Shown: one piece after another, positions 17,815-25,888 of the stretch
How the letters are laid out: every line of letters starts with the position of its first letter
How positions within the stretch are numbered: the stretch's first letter is position 1
From: Ruminococcus hominis
Lineage (GTDB): Bacteria > Bacillota > Clostridia > Lachnospirales > Lachnospiraceae
Direction: 5' to 3'
Assembly (NCBI RefSeq): GCF_014287355.1
Contig: NZ_JACOPE010000001.1
Span: 3,286,001-3,350,000, forward strand
DNA length: 64,000 nt
The notes under the pieces: generated by a model
What the model was told of the DNA's origin: nothing
Seen by the model: the letters and a program-made list of their open reading frames with translations, nothing else
The model's database searches: none
Translations under genes and position numbers: made by a program

Positions 17815-18360
17815 TTAAATGAGCTGACTTCCTTCTTCTTTAAGCCACTTTTTTGCAGCTTTATAGTCTGGACATACCTTCTCTACTTCTGCCCAAAATG
17901 CTTTCGAATGATTCATTTGTTTTCTATGGCACAATTCGTGAACTACAACATAATCTAAAACTTCCGGAGGAGCTAACATTAACAGACAGTTAAAATTCAA
18001 ATTTCCCTTGCTGCTACAGCTCCCCCATCTCGTCTTCTGATTTCTAATGGTTATCCTTTCATAAGTAACTCCAATTATTTTGGCAAAATATTCTACTCTC
18101 GCCGGAATTGTCACACAAGCTTTATCTGCCAGCTCCCTTATTTGTTCAAACGTCATTTTTTCTGATGCTTTCGGTTTAATATGTTTCTTCTTTTCCGCTA
18201 TTTCTTCAAGTTTTTTATTAATCCAAGCCTCATTCTTTTTTAGAAATTCCTCAATGTATTTTTCTGAAACACTATATGGGGCTCTTACAGTGACATTTTG
18301 ATTAAAATCCACCTGAATCGCCATTGTTTTTCTATTTGATTTAATCACTGTAACTTCCAT
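17815..18360 (-). CDS. YgjP/SprT-like zinc metallopeptidase (M48-related, DUF45)
   Basis: I place the start at 18360, preceded by GAGGAGC; the frame upstream of it is open but lacks a ribosome binding site. The 181-residue product has the zinc motif VVVHELCHRKQMNHSKAFW (HExxH plus a downstream Glu) and the family block TRWGSCSSKGNLNFNCLLMLAP. Such proteins are often encoded at the end of restriction-modification operons. A remnant of such a system lies directly upstream (18495-18590), which supports this context. Confidence 0.85.
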   Translation of the reverse strand: MEVTVIKSNRKTMAIQVDFNQNVTVRAPYSVSEKYIEEFLKKNEAWINKKLEEIAEKKKHIKPKASEKMTFEQIRELADKACVTIPARVEYFAKIIGVTYERITIRNQKTRWGSCSSKGNLNFNCLLMLAPPEVLDYVVVHELCHRKQMNHSKAFWAEVEKVCPDYKAAKKWLKEEGSQLI

Positions 18361-18494
18361 AATAGCTCCTCTATAATATCTTTTCTTTACTCGACTGAAA
18401 TTATCTTCAAAAGCATCTGCATAGTCCGGTTTTCCATCCACATATTTTTTTCATCCTGACTCTCTTCCCCTAAAATATTTTTCCTGATATCTAC

Positions 18495-18590
18495 TCATCC
18501 CAACCTATATGCCAAATTTGAGTTGATTGCTGAATTAATAAAAGCCGTATCTAAACCTGAAGAAATATCGTGATTTGCTTTTACTACCAT
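18495..18590 (-). pseudogene. Remnant of the N-terminus of a DEAD/PLD-type (DUF3427) restriction helicase
   Basis: A good ribosome binding site (GGAGGTG) and ATG at 18590 start a 31-codon frame ending in LDTAFINSAINSNLAYRLG before a TGA. This resembles the N-terminal SxLxTAFIdSnInSNLAYRP stretch of large helicases with a PLD nuclease domain and DUF3427. The rest of the gene is missing. Short open stretches (18361-18498) continue toward the YgjP gene and may be the other end of the deleted gene. Assignment is from recalled family sequence only. Confidence 0.5.
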
Positions 18591-19063
18591 CTGAATCACC
18601 TCCACTGTAATCATTTGTAATTTCAACATTATCATTTAACGTATTAACTCAAATTATATCATACATACCTTTGTCTGTGAGAATAAAGTGTGCGGATTGA
18701 GCAGTTTTACCCTAACTGTTTTTCTTTCGCTGCTGAAGAAGCCCAAGTTGCCATGTTCCTAAAACAATTAGGAATCAAATATAGCAAACTCATCAAGGAT
18801 GAATTTGTCACTTTGATGGACATTCTTCGTAAATCTGATATGCTGAAATCCTCCGGAAGCAAGCATGACAAAGGTAACTGAAAGAAACGATAGCAACAAA
18901 AAAACAGATCCGGATGCACTGAGGGTAATCAGTGTATCTGAACCTGTCTTTTCTATGGTCTTTCCGATGAATAGCTTGGCTGGCTTTTCATTGAGATTTC
19001 TTATGCTTTTTCGTTGACATTTAATACTGTTCAATGTATCATATAATCAAGAAATGGGTTTTG
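18591..19063. other. Degenerate intergenic region, no supported gene
   Basis: The stretch carries two weak overlapping frames: 18690-18881 (+, 63 codons, no ribosome binding site) and 18768-19034 (-, with one hydrophobic segment). Neither matches anything I recognise, and they are antisense to each other. Given the neighbouring gene remnant, this is probably decayed mobile or restriction-system DNA. Confidence 0.5.
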
Positions 19064-19603
19064 TTACTGAGTAAGGTCATTTGACTGGAAAAGATTGCTC
19101 GTTTCTTTTTTTATTTTCATGATATCGTATAAGTAATATTTTCCATCTTCATCGTATCTGACCAACATCGCAACATTAAAGACGTTGTATCTCTCTATTT
19201 CTCCATCATCACCAAATACCGGAAGAGCAAATCTTGAATCATATGAATACCAACCATATTTAGCGTCTTTACTATGCTTCTCCTTACGATTATCTTCATA
19301 AACCTCGTTCGTTGCTATTTTAAGCAATTCCGGTAATCCCTGTGCGGCATTCGCTTTTGCTTTCGCATTTGCTCCTTTTAAAATCCGAGTATAATTTGAG
19401 TGCGTATACTCATCAGGAAGATCCGATCCAATATAAATCATCTTATTGCAATCTTCTATCTGATAGAATTCTCCTACATACTGGCGTAAATACTTTTCAA
19501 CTTCATCCCAATTAACTGCTCTTTTTCCCTTGAACAGAATATCGTGAATAAATACGGTTTTCTTTCCGTTCAAATCTTCGATAACATTTACTTTTCTCTC
19601 CAA
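19064..19603 (-). CDS. Mobile-element protein, possibly a PBECR-type nuclease-fold domain
   Basis: This 179-residue protein has the conserved blocks FIHDILFKGKRAVNWDEVE, KMIYIGSDLPDEYTHS, LKGANAKAKANAAQGLPELL and RYNVFNVAMLVRYDEDGKYYLYDIMKIKKET. I recall the same pattern in proteins on Firmicutes conjugative elements and phages, where the C-terminal part is assigned to Barnase/EndoU/ColicinE5/RelE-like (PBECR) nuclease folds. That assignment is tentative. It has its own promoter region with a palindrome just upstream and no immunity gene that I recognise. Confidence 0.5.
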   Translation of the reverse strand: MERKVNVIEDLNGKKTVFIHDILFKGKRAVNWDEVEKYLRQYVGEFYQIEDCNKMIYIGSDLPDEYTHSNYTRILKGANAKAKANAAQGLPELLKIATNEVYEDNRKEKHSKDAKYGWYSYDSRFALPVFGDDGEIERYNVFNVAMLVRYDEDGKYYLYDIMKIKKETSNLFQSNDLTQ

Positions 19604-19630
19604 GTTAACCTCCTAAACATTTACGTAATA

Positions 19631-19645
19631 TAACGCATTGCGTTA
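19631..19645. promoter_or_regulatory. Palindromic operator-like site
   Basis: The perfect palindrome TAACGCATTGCGTTA lies 28 bases upstream of the start of the 19064-19603 gene, where a repressor site would be expected. The binding protein is unknown. Confidence 0.45.
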
Positions 19646-19696
19646 TGCTTATTGTAAAAAATATACAGAGGATACATTTTAATTATCTTCACTATA

Positions 19697-19746
19697 GAAA
19701 AGACAGGCCCGAACTCCTTGCAAATCAAGGCTTTTCGTCCTGTCCA
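19697..19746 (-). terminator. Rho-independent terminator after the HMA-domain gene
   Basis: The stem GACAGG...CCTGTC with inner pairing (CGAA/TTCG, CCTTG/CAAGG) ends in a T-rich tract on the minus strand, directly after the metal-binding protein gene. Confidence 0.75.
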
Positions 19747-19757
19747 TAACAAACAAT

Positions 19758-20024
19758 CTACAATTTTCTTCTTATAAAATCAACAATACCAACTTTCTTC
19801 TCGACATGCTGGCTCGTAATTTCGCCTATAGTATAACCCGTAGCTTCAATCGTTCTCCGAATTGCTGCTTCATCTAAAGGCTCTTCGGATAAAATGATTG
19901 TTTCCCCCTTAGAATGGTTTGATTTTACTTTTTTCACCGAAAATGCACCTCGGATTGCTTCGTTAATATGAGCTTCACACATAGTGCAAGCCATACCAGA
20001 AACCTTTACTGTTGTCTTAATCAT
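19758..20024 (-). CDS. Heavy-metal-associated (HMA) domain protein
   Basis: The 88-residue protein starts with the HMA motif VSGMACTMCEAHINEAI, in which the CxxC pair binds Cu+ or another soft metal. The following beta-alpha-beta core (KKVKSNHSKGETIIL, IRRTIEATGYTI) is normal, but a C-terminal extension with a basic end (VGIVDFIRRKL) is longer than in CopZ. It probably acts as a cytoplasmic metallochaperone or metal sensor. No P-type ATPase is adjacent. Confidence 0.8.
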   Translation of the reverse strand: MIKTTVKVSGMACTMCEAHINEAIRGAFSVKKVKSNHSKGETIILSEEPLDEAAIRRTIEATGYTIGEITSQHVEKKVGIVDFIRRKL

Positions 20025-20095
20025 GCTGAATCATCCTTTCATGTTGAAAGCAATACCCGTTATTATTGTCCCTCTTCTACTTGCTGTAAACGGAT

Positions 20096-20452
20096 TTACG
20101 GCAGAATCTCAAGCCAGTATCCATCCGGATCTTCGATGAAATAAATTCCCATCGCTTCATTTTCGAAGCAAATGCATCCCATCTCTTTGTGCTTTTTATA
20201 AGCAGCCTCATAATCATCTGCTCGAAATGCCAGATGGAATTCACATTCGCCCAGATCATATGGCTGTGGATGATCTTTCAGCCAAGTAAGTTCCAGCTCA
20301 AAATCACTGATATCGTTACTCAAATATACAATAATAAAATCATCTGTCGTCTTTCGTCTTACTTCATGTAAGTCGAGGGCTTCGTTATAAAATTTAATAG
20401 ATTTTTCTAAATCTGATACGTTATAATTTTCATGGATCATTTTAAAATTCAT
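20096..20452 (-). CDS. gloA: Glyoxalase I-like VOC family protein
   Basis: The ATG at 20452 follows AAGGAGAAG and overlaps the stop of the upstream gene as ATGA, so I take 118 residues. VOC metal ligands of the glyoxalase I pattern are visible: His in MIHENYNVSDLEKSIKFY, Glu in FELELTW, His in CEFHLAF and Glu in GYWLEILP. The expected reaction is conversion of the methylglyoxal hemithioacetal. In low-GC anaerobes without glutathione the thiol partner is uncertain. It is coupled to the MBL-fold gene, which could act as the matching hydrolase. Confidence 0.8.
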   Translation of the reverse strand: MNFKMIHENYNVSDLEKSIKFYNEALDLHEVRRKTTDDFIIVYLSNDISDFELELTWLKDHPQPYDLGECEFHLAFRADDYEAAYKKHKEMGCICFENEAMGIYFIEDPDGYWLEILP

Positions 20453-21135
20453 AATACTTCTCCTTTTGTACATTCTGTGTTTTTAATACGTGACTTATAT
20501 TGTGGGTGTTCAGTAATAAACCGCTTGATTACACTGGCATCACCCCAATAATGCATTGGAAAAATGGCATTGCAATCTACATTTTCAAGAAAATATAGAA
20601 TCCCGTCGGCATAGTGTTCTTCTTGTCTTGGATCAAGCGGAACAAATGCAACATCAAAATGCATCCCCTTAATTTTTCTAATTTCTGCACGATATGCCGA
20701 TGTAAGCCTCTGATTATCCGTCTCCGGCTCACCCTCCCAATACCAGTCATTTAAATCACCGGCGTGGTAAATCGTTCCTTCTCTTGTTTTGACAATAAAT
20801 GCAACACCGCTATCATTTGAAAGCAATGTATCAACTTCGGTATCATTATCCAACGTATATGCTTTATCGTGATAAGCATATGTAATTTTCATATCAGACC
20901 GCTTATTCTTCTTGCGTATATCTTTCGATAAAACAGCCTGATAGGTCATCCCCATTTCATCAAGGATTTCAAAGATTTTCGGGTTAAAATGATCCTCGTG
21001 AAAGTGACTGCAAAAGACAATCACTTCTTTCTTCTTATCGAGAGGTGGCAATTCACCCTTGTAATAGTCAAAGATATAGTAGCAATCTTTAGTCTCAACC
21101 AAAAAGCCACTATGATTAATATAAGTTATTTTCAT
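20449..21135 (-). CDS. MBL-fold metal-dependent hydrolase
   Basis: AGGTGATATC precedes the ATG at 21135. The 228-residue protein has the metallo-beta-lactamase motifs SHFHEDHFN (HxHxDH), HAGDLND and a C-terminal MHYWGD. The fold variant resembles UlaG/L-ascorbate-lactonase-like proteins more than classical glyoxalase II. Its stop overlaps the glyoxalase-like gene by ATGA, so both are made together. The pairing suggests aldehyde detoxification, but this is inference. Confidence 0.82.
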   Translation of the reverse strand: MKITYINHSGFLVETKDCYYIFDYYKGELPPLDKKKEVIVFCSHFHEDHFNPKIFEILDEMGMTYQAVLSKDIRKKNKRSDMKITYAYHDKAYTLDNDTEVDTLLSNDSGVAFIVKTREGTIYHAGDLNDWYWEGEPETDNQRLTSAYRAEIRKIKGMHFDVAFVPLDPRQEEHYADGILYFLENVDCNAIFPMHYWGDASVIKRFITEHPQYKSRIKNTECTKGEVL

Positions 21136-21343
21136 GATATCACCTGCTAAAAATGACATGTTTCAAATTCGCTATTATTGTACATTGTTACGTTAAATTT
21201 GTAAAGTGTCACTTGCCAAATTATCTGATGCATCTTTTTAACATAAAATTTTTTATGTTTTCTCTAAAATACATTTTGTTTTTACATTTCTATGCTATAC
21301 TAAAGCATTATAAAAATTCTATTTATAATACGAGGTGAACTAA

Positions 21344-23104
21344 GTGAAGAAAAAAACACTTGTGCCTCTTATCATTTTTTTACTGGGTATATGCCTGGTT
21401 GGTTTAATTGTATACAAAACAGACACCCATGAAAAAGCAGAGAGACACACAACCGCACAATTAAATGCCACAACCTATGGTGAACGTATAAAAAACGAAA
21501 TTATAAGCGGAATTGAGATTACCAATACACTGGAACAAATTTTGACCAGTGAAGATGGTGAAATCAACCACTTTGACACAATTGCAGAGAATATCATATC
21601 TGGCTCTATTGCAAGCATACAGCTTGCTCCAGATGGCATTGTGACAGATATTTATCCTGCTAATGGAAATGAAGCAGGTAAAATTGATCTGCTCCATGAT
21701 AAAGACCGCAAAGAAATTTCCTGTTACGCAAGAGACCATCATACAATCATTACTCAAGGTCCCTTCGAATTTAAACAGGGAGGCTTGGGAATTGCTGTCC
21801 GCAATCCAGTCTACCTGAAAGATGAAAATGGACAAGAATATTTCTGGGGCTTTACCATTGTTATCCTCCGTATTCCTGATATTTTTTCAGACTCAATTGA
21901 TGCGATTTCAAATTTTGGATATGAATACAGACTTTCAAAAACAGACACACCTTGGAGCGATACTTATACAATTATTGAGCAATCGGATGGTGAAATGATT
22001 CATCCTGTTTCTTATAGTTTTACAATAGGTGAAGAGAATTGGATTTTTGAAGTAACTCCTGAAAACGGATGGAGAAATACTACATTAATAGCAATAATTA
22101 TCGGATTTTTTACTCTTATCCTCTTACTTTTATGCGGGCTTACGCGGATGTGGTTAGTATCGAAGGAGAATAAAAATAAATTCCAAATACTGGCACACAC
22201 GGATTCTCTTACCAATATTCACAATCGTTATAGATTTGATGAATTGGCAGAAGAGATGATAGACAAAAATCCGAAAGAACATTTTATAGCCGCACTCCTT
22301 GATATCGATGATTTTAAGTTTATTAATGATATCTATGGACATGTTTATGGAGACAGAGCATTAAAAAACCTGGCAGATAACATGAAAGCTTTTTTTCCAC
22401 ATGATGTAGTGCTTGGAAGAAATGGTGGTGATGAATTCTGCATCCTTCTGCCAAATTATACCTTTAAAGAAGCAGAAGAACTATTTCAGGAATTCACCAA
22501 AATTCCAAAAACATTTACATACAAAGGAAAAGAATATCCATTTTATATTTCTCTTGGATATGCGGAATATCCAACATTTGCACCCAACTATGCGCAACTC
22601 ATGCGCTGTGCAGATGCCGCTCTTTATGAGATAAAACTTCATGGGAAAAATGGATGTATGGCTTACAGAAAAGGACTTCAATCAGGAGTCCGCAAACAGC
22701 TTGGCTTTGCGTTTAAAGACATTGCTGAACATCTTCCTGGTGCATTTATCATATACAAAGCGGATAAAAAAGACGATGAACTATTTTATGCAAACCATGA
22801 ATTTCTTCATATGACTGGTTATAAAAATATTGATGAATTCTTTAAACTCACAAAAAAGAGGTTTCGCAATCTGATCCGTGAAGATGAGCAACAACAGATA
22901 GAATCCAGCATCTGGGAACAAATTGACAGTGGCAATGAAAATGACTATATTCACTTCCATCTTCGAAAAGCTGATGGTTCTTATCTTTCTGTACTCGACC
23001 ATGGAAGAATCGTGGAGAGTCCGCAATACGGACGAGTATTTTATGTTCTGTTTATGGACTGGGAGGATATGCACATTCATTACAAGGATAAATTTTCAGA
23101 ATAA
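21344..23104 (+). CDS. Membrane diguanylate cyclase: CHASE sensor, GGDEF, C-terminal PAS
   Basis: A GTG start at 21344 is supported by GAGGTG seven bases upstream. The 586-residue protein has a signal/TM helix (residues 5-25), an extracytoplasmic CHASE-type sensor (about 45-225, with IASIQLAPDGIVTDIYP), a second TM helix (about 245-268) and a GGDEF domain with the intact active site GRNGGDEF (about 285-445). A PAS-like domain follows (about 460-580). The protein should make cyclic di-GMP in response to an external signal. PAS after GGDEF is an uncommon order and suggests a second, cytoplasmic input. No EAL domain is present. Confidence 0.85.
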   Translation: MKKKTLVPLIIFLLGICLVGLIVYKTDTHEKAERHTTAQLNATTYGERIKNEIISGIEITNTLEQILTSEDGEINHFDTIAENIISGSIASIQLAPDGIVTDIYPANGNEAGKIDLLHDKDRKEISCYARDHHTIITQGPFEFKQGGLGIAVRNPVYLKDENGQEYFWGFTIVILRIPDIFSDSIDAISNFGYEYRLSKTDTPWSDTYTIIEQSDGEMIHPVSYSFTIGEENWIFEVTPENGWRNTTLIAIIIGFFTLILLLLCGLTRMWLVSKENKNKFQILAHTDSLTNIHNRYRFDELAEEMIDKNPKEHFIAALLDIDDFKFINDIYGHVYGDRALKNLADNMKAFFPHDVVLGRNGGDEFCILLPNYTFKEAEELFQEFTKIPKTFTYKGKEYPFYISLGYAEYPTFAPNYAQLMRCADAALYEIKLHGKNGCMAYRKGLQSGVRKQLGFAFKDIAEHLPGAFIIYKADKKDDELFYANHEFLHMTGYKNIDEFFKLTKKRFRNLIREDEQQQIESSIWEQIDSGNENDYIHFHLRKADGSYLSVLDHGRIVESPQYGRVFYVLFMDWEDMHIHYKDKFSE

Positions 23105-23105
23105 A

Positions 23106-23160
23106 AAATAAAATTCCAGCCCGATGGAAGATAAACTTCCACCAGGCTGGAATTTTATTT
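23106..23160. terminator. Strong bidirectional terminator
   Basis: A long stem (AAATAAAATTCCAGCC / GGCTGGAATTTTATTT) with an inner TGGAAG/CTTCCA stem follows the GGDEF gene and faces the convergent YitT gene. Confidence 0.9.
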
Positions 23161-23188
23161 AATTGCCATCCAAAATGCCCTATATTCA

Positions 23189-24064
23189 TCACGCGTCCTC
23201 TTCTCCGTAATGTTTACTCAATGAGAATCCTCTTCCGCGTACTTCTGTAACTCTGCTGACAATCATAAAAGCCTCTGGATCAATATGTCTGATTAATCTC
23301 TCAACCTGTGGAAGCTCACGATTAGATACAATACTCAACACAATCTGTGTTTGTTCCTGCCGATATCCGCCTTCACCATACAACATCGTCACACCTCTGT
23401 CTACCTGCGCAAGAATCGCCTGACGTATTTCTTCCACATGACTACTAATAATCTTCACTTCTGTCTTAGTATTTCCCATCATCAATACTTTGTCCAACAC
23501 TGTCGTATAGATCATAACCAGCAACACACCATATAAAACACGCTCTGGAGGATTATATACAATCTGCAGAACCAAAATTAATATATCAAATACATTCAAA
23601 CTAAGCGACACAGGAATTCGAAAATACTTATTCAATACCAACGGCGGAATATCCATACCTCCTGTAGAAGCTCCCGTTCGGATCACAATTCCCAGACCAA
23701 TCCCGATTCCAAGTCCGGCAAATATGGTATTCAGCATTGGATCAGTCGTAATCACCAGATCACCGAAAATATGATTGGCCGCTTCCAATGCGATTGGATA
23801 AGTAAAAGAACTGATAACTGTTGTCAGTGCAAATTTCTTGCCAAGAAGCGTCCATCCAACTAGTAACATCACAATATTAAACACTAAGACAAACCCAGAA
23901 ATTGATGCTCCTGTAAAATGCTTCACTACCAGACCGATACCGGTTGTTCCTCCTGTCATCAGATTCCCCGGCAAAAGAAAAAGTCTGATTACAAAGGCAT
24001 AGAGAATATTTCCTAAAATAACCGTTACAACTGTACCTACTCTCTTTAAATGTGCTTGATCCAT
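23189..24064 (-). CDS. YitT family membrane protein (DUF161/DUF2179)
   Basis: GGAGG lies just upstream of the ATG at 24064; the frame also has an upstream TTG, which I discount. The 291-residue protein has five to six transmembrane helices in its N-terminal part (FLLPGNLMTGGTTGIGLVV, IRTGASTGGMDIPPLVLNKYF) and a soluble C-terminal DUF2179 domain (VRGRGFSLSKH at its end). YitT proteins are widespread Firmicutes membrane proteins without a settled substrate. It is a single gene. Confidence 0.88.
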   Translation of the reverse strand: MDQAHLKRVGTVVTVILGNILYAFVIRLFLLPGNLMTGGTTGIGLVVKHFTGASISGFVLVFNIVMLLVGWTLLGKKFALTTVISSFTYPIALEAANHIFGDLVITTDPMLNTIFAGLGIGIGLGIVIRTGASTGGMDIPPLVLNKYFRIPVSLSLNVFDILILVLQIVYNPPERVLYGVLLVMIYTTVLDKVLMMGNTKTEVKIISSHVEEIRQAILAQVDRGVTMLYGEGGYRQEQTQIVLSIVSNRELPQVERLIRHIDPEAFMIVSRVTEVRGRGFSLSKHYGEEDA

Positions 24065-24221
24065 AACAACCTCCAATTACTTATATACTTTTAACTAACA
24101 TTCCCCAATACAGAATATTATACTGAGAAACACTTCCTTTTTTCAATAATAGTTTTTATAAATAATCAGAGAAATCCCCGCAATCAATTATAGAGAAACG
24201 GCTGTTTTGTCAAATTATATA

Positions 24222-25562
24222 TCAAATTGAATCCACCTTATCAGTCGGCCATGATTTTCTGAGTGCCGCATAAGAAATCAAAAAGTTTGCGAGCCATCCA
24301 GCCGGTACAGCAAGCCAGACAAATGCAATACCAAAACGAGGGGCACAGATTAAGGCAACTGACAATCTTATTGCAAGATTTACCATATTTGCAATAAGAA
24401 ATGGCCGCATGATTCCAAGCCCACGAAGAACTCCATCTGTTGCCATCTTGATACCCATGAAAATGAAAAAGTAGCCTAGCCATCTCATATAATCCCCTGA
24501 TACCTGATAAGCTAAAGCAGTTCCGTCTTTTCCTAAGAATAACGAAGAAATTTGCGTATGCAATGTCTCAATAACTATAAAGGCAAGAACTGCAAAACAT
24601 AAATCTAACACCAGTGCAGCATGATATCCTTTTTTGATACGTTCGATTTTCTTTGCACCAAGATTTTGGGAAACATACGGCGAAACTGCATTTCCAATAG
24701 ATACAAATATCAGTGAAAATACATTCTCTACTCTCATCGTTGCCGAATAACCCGCTAGTGCCTGTGTACCAAATGGATTTACAACCGCCTGTACGATCAT
24801 CATCCCAATTGACACTGTAGCCTGCTGAAGAACCGAAGGTACAGCAATTCGAAGCATTGAACGTAACTCCTGCCCGTCAAACCAGCTAAAGTGACTTTTA
24901 TATCGGCGCATCCGACTAAAGAAAATCAAAAGTGAAAATACTGCAGAAATTCCCTGTGCAATAAGAGTCGCAAGGGCTGCACCAAACACGCCAAGACCAA
25001 GTCCAGCCACCATCCAAAGGTCCATAAATATATTTAAAACCGAAGAAAATATTAAAAGACCTAACGGAATCTTTGATTCGCCGATTGAAGTGAACATCGT
25101 TGAAAGGATATTGTACATAAACAGAAACGGAAATCCCACAAAATAAACTCGAAGGTACAGTACCGCTTCATCCAATATATCAGCAGGTGTCTGTAATAAA
25201 CTCATCATTGGATGGGAAAAGCAAAATCCAAATAGTCCCAGAAGTATACTTAGGATCAGAAAACTAATCAATGATGTCGACACAATCGTTTTCATTTTGC
25301 TATAATCCCGAGCCCCAAAATAACGGCTCACAAGCACCCCTGCACCTACACCGGCACCCAATGCTACACAAATAAATACATTCGTAAGTGCGGCGCAGGC
25401 ACCAACTGCAGCAAGTGCAGATGAACCAACAAACTGACCAACAATAATAGAATCAGCCATATTATATACTTGTTGAAAAAAACTGCCTAGAATCATAGGC
25501 ATTGCAAAAACAGTCAGCGCTTTAAGAGGCACATCTGTAATTAAATATTCATCTTTTGACAT
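24222..25562 (-). CDS. MATE family multidrug/cation efflux transporter
   Basis: The 446-residue protein has 12 hydrophobic helices in two six-helix halves. MATE signatures are visible: MPMILGSFFQQVYNMADSIIVGQFVG in the first half and VNPFGTQALAGYSATMRVENV in the second. It exports organic cations or drugs using Na+ or H+. A good ribosome binding site (AAGGAG) precedes the ATG. It stands alone, divergent from the guanine deaminase transcript. Confidence 0.92.
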   Translation of the reverse strand: MSKDEYLITDVPLKALTVFAMPMILGSFFQQVYNMADSIIVGQFVGSSALAAVGACAALTNVFICVALGAGVGAGVLVSRYFGARDYSKMKTIVSTSLISFLILSILLGLFGFCFSHPMMSLLQTPADILDEAVLYLRVYFVGFPFLFMYNILSTMFTSIGESKIPLGLLIFSSVLNIFMDLWMVAGLGLGVFGAALATLIAQGISAVFSLLIFFSRMRRYKSHFSWFDGQELRSMLRIAVPSVLQQATVSIGMMIVQAVVNPFGTQALAGYSATMRVENVFSLIFVSIGNAVSPYVSQNLGAKKIERIKKGYHAALVLDLCFAVLAFIVIETLHTQISSLFLGKDGTALAYQVSGDYMRWLGYFFIFMGIKMATDGVLRGLGIMRPFLIANMVNLAIRLSVALICAPRFGIAFVWLAVPAGWLANFLISYAALRKSWPTDKVDSI

Positions 25563-25705
25563 TGTCTTATTCTCCTTCTATAGAGATTTATTTTATATCT
25601 TCAAAACACAAAATGCAAATGTCGTTATGATCAATCAACATTTTCCGATAAATTGAATATGCAATATACACAAAAAATAATTGTGTTTTTTTAATATAAA
25701 GTCAA

Positions 25706-25734
25706 TAGACAATCATACATAAGAATATTATAAT
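25706..25734 (+). promoter_or_regulatory. Sigma-A-type promoter of the guanine deaminase transcript
   Basis: TAGACA (25706-25711) and TATAAT (25729-25734) are separated by exactly 17 bases. Transcription would start just before the riboswitch. Confidence 0.75.
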
Positions 25735-25761
25735 CCATATTGAATCAGTCGATTAATATTA

Positions 25762-25850
25762 TTATGTATATGCTGGAGATTGGTCCAGTGTTTCTACCAA
25801 CTACCGTAAAGAGTTGACTACATAAGTTCTATGTGGTGACTCTTTTTTTG
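25762..25850 (+). promoter_or_regulatory. Guanine-type purine riboswitch with terminator
   Basis: The aptamer (25762-25824) shows P1 TTATGTA/TACATAA, P2 CTGG/CCAG, the invariant TTTCTACC, the CCGTAAA loop and the J3/1 GACTA. The C in GACTA is the position that pairs with guanine (U in adenine riboswitches), so the predicted ligand is guanine or hypoxanthine. A stem from AGAGTTGAC to TGACTCT followed by TTTTTTT (to 25849) overlaps P1 and forms the expression platform, so ligand binding can switch transcription. It precedes the guanine deaminase gene. Confidence 0.9.
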
Positions 25851-25888
25851 TTTTCCTAAAAAAGACTTTGTGATAGGAGGTTTGAATT

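Noticed and set aside
18690..19034. Two overlapping small frames with one hydrophobic segment
   Set aside because: Antisense to each other, no ribosome binding sites and no recognisable domain.
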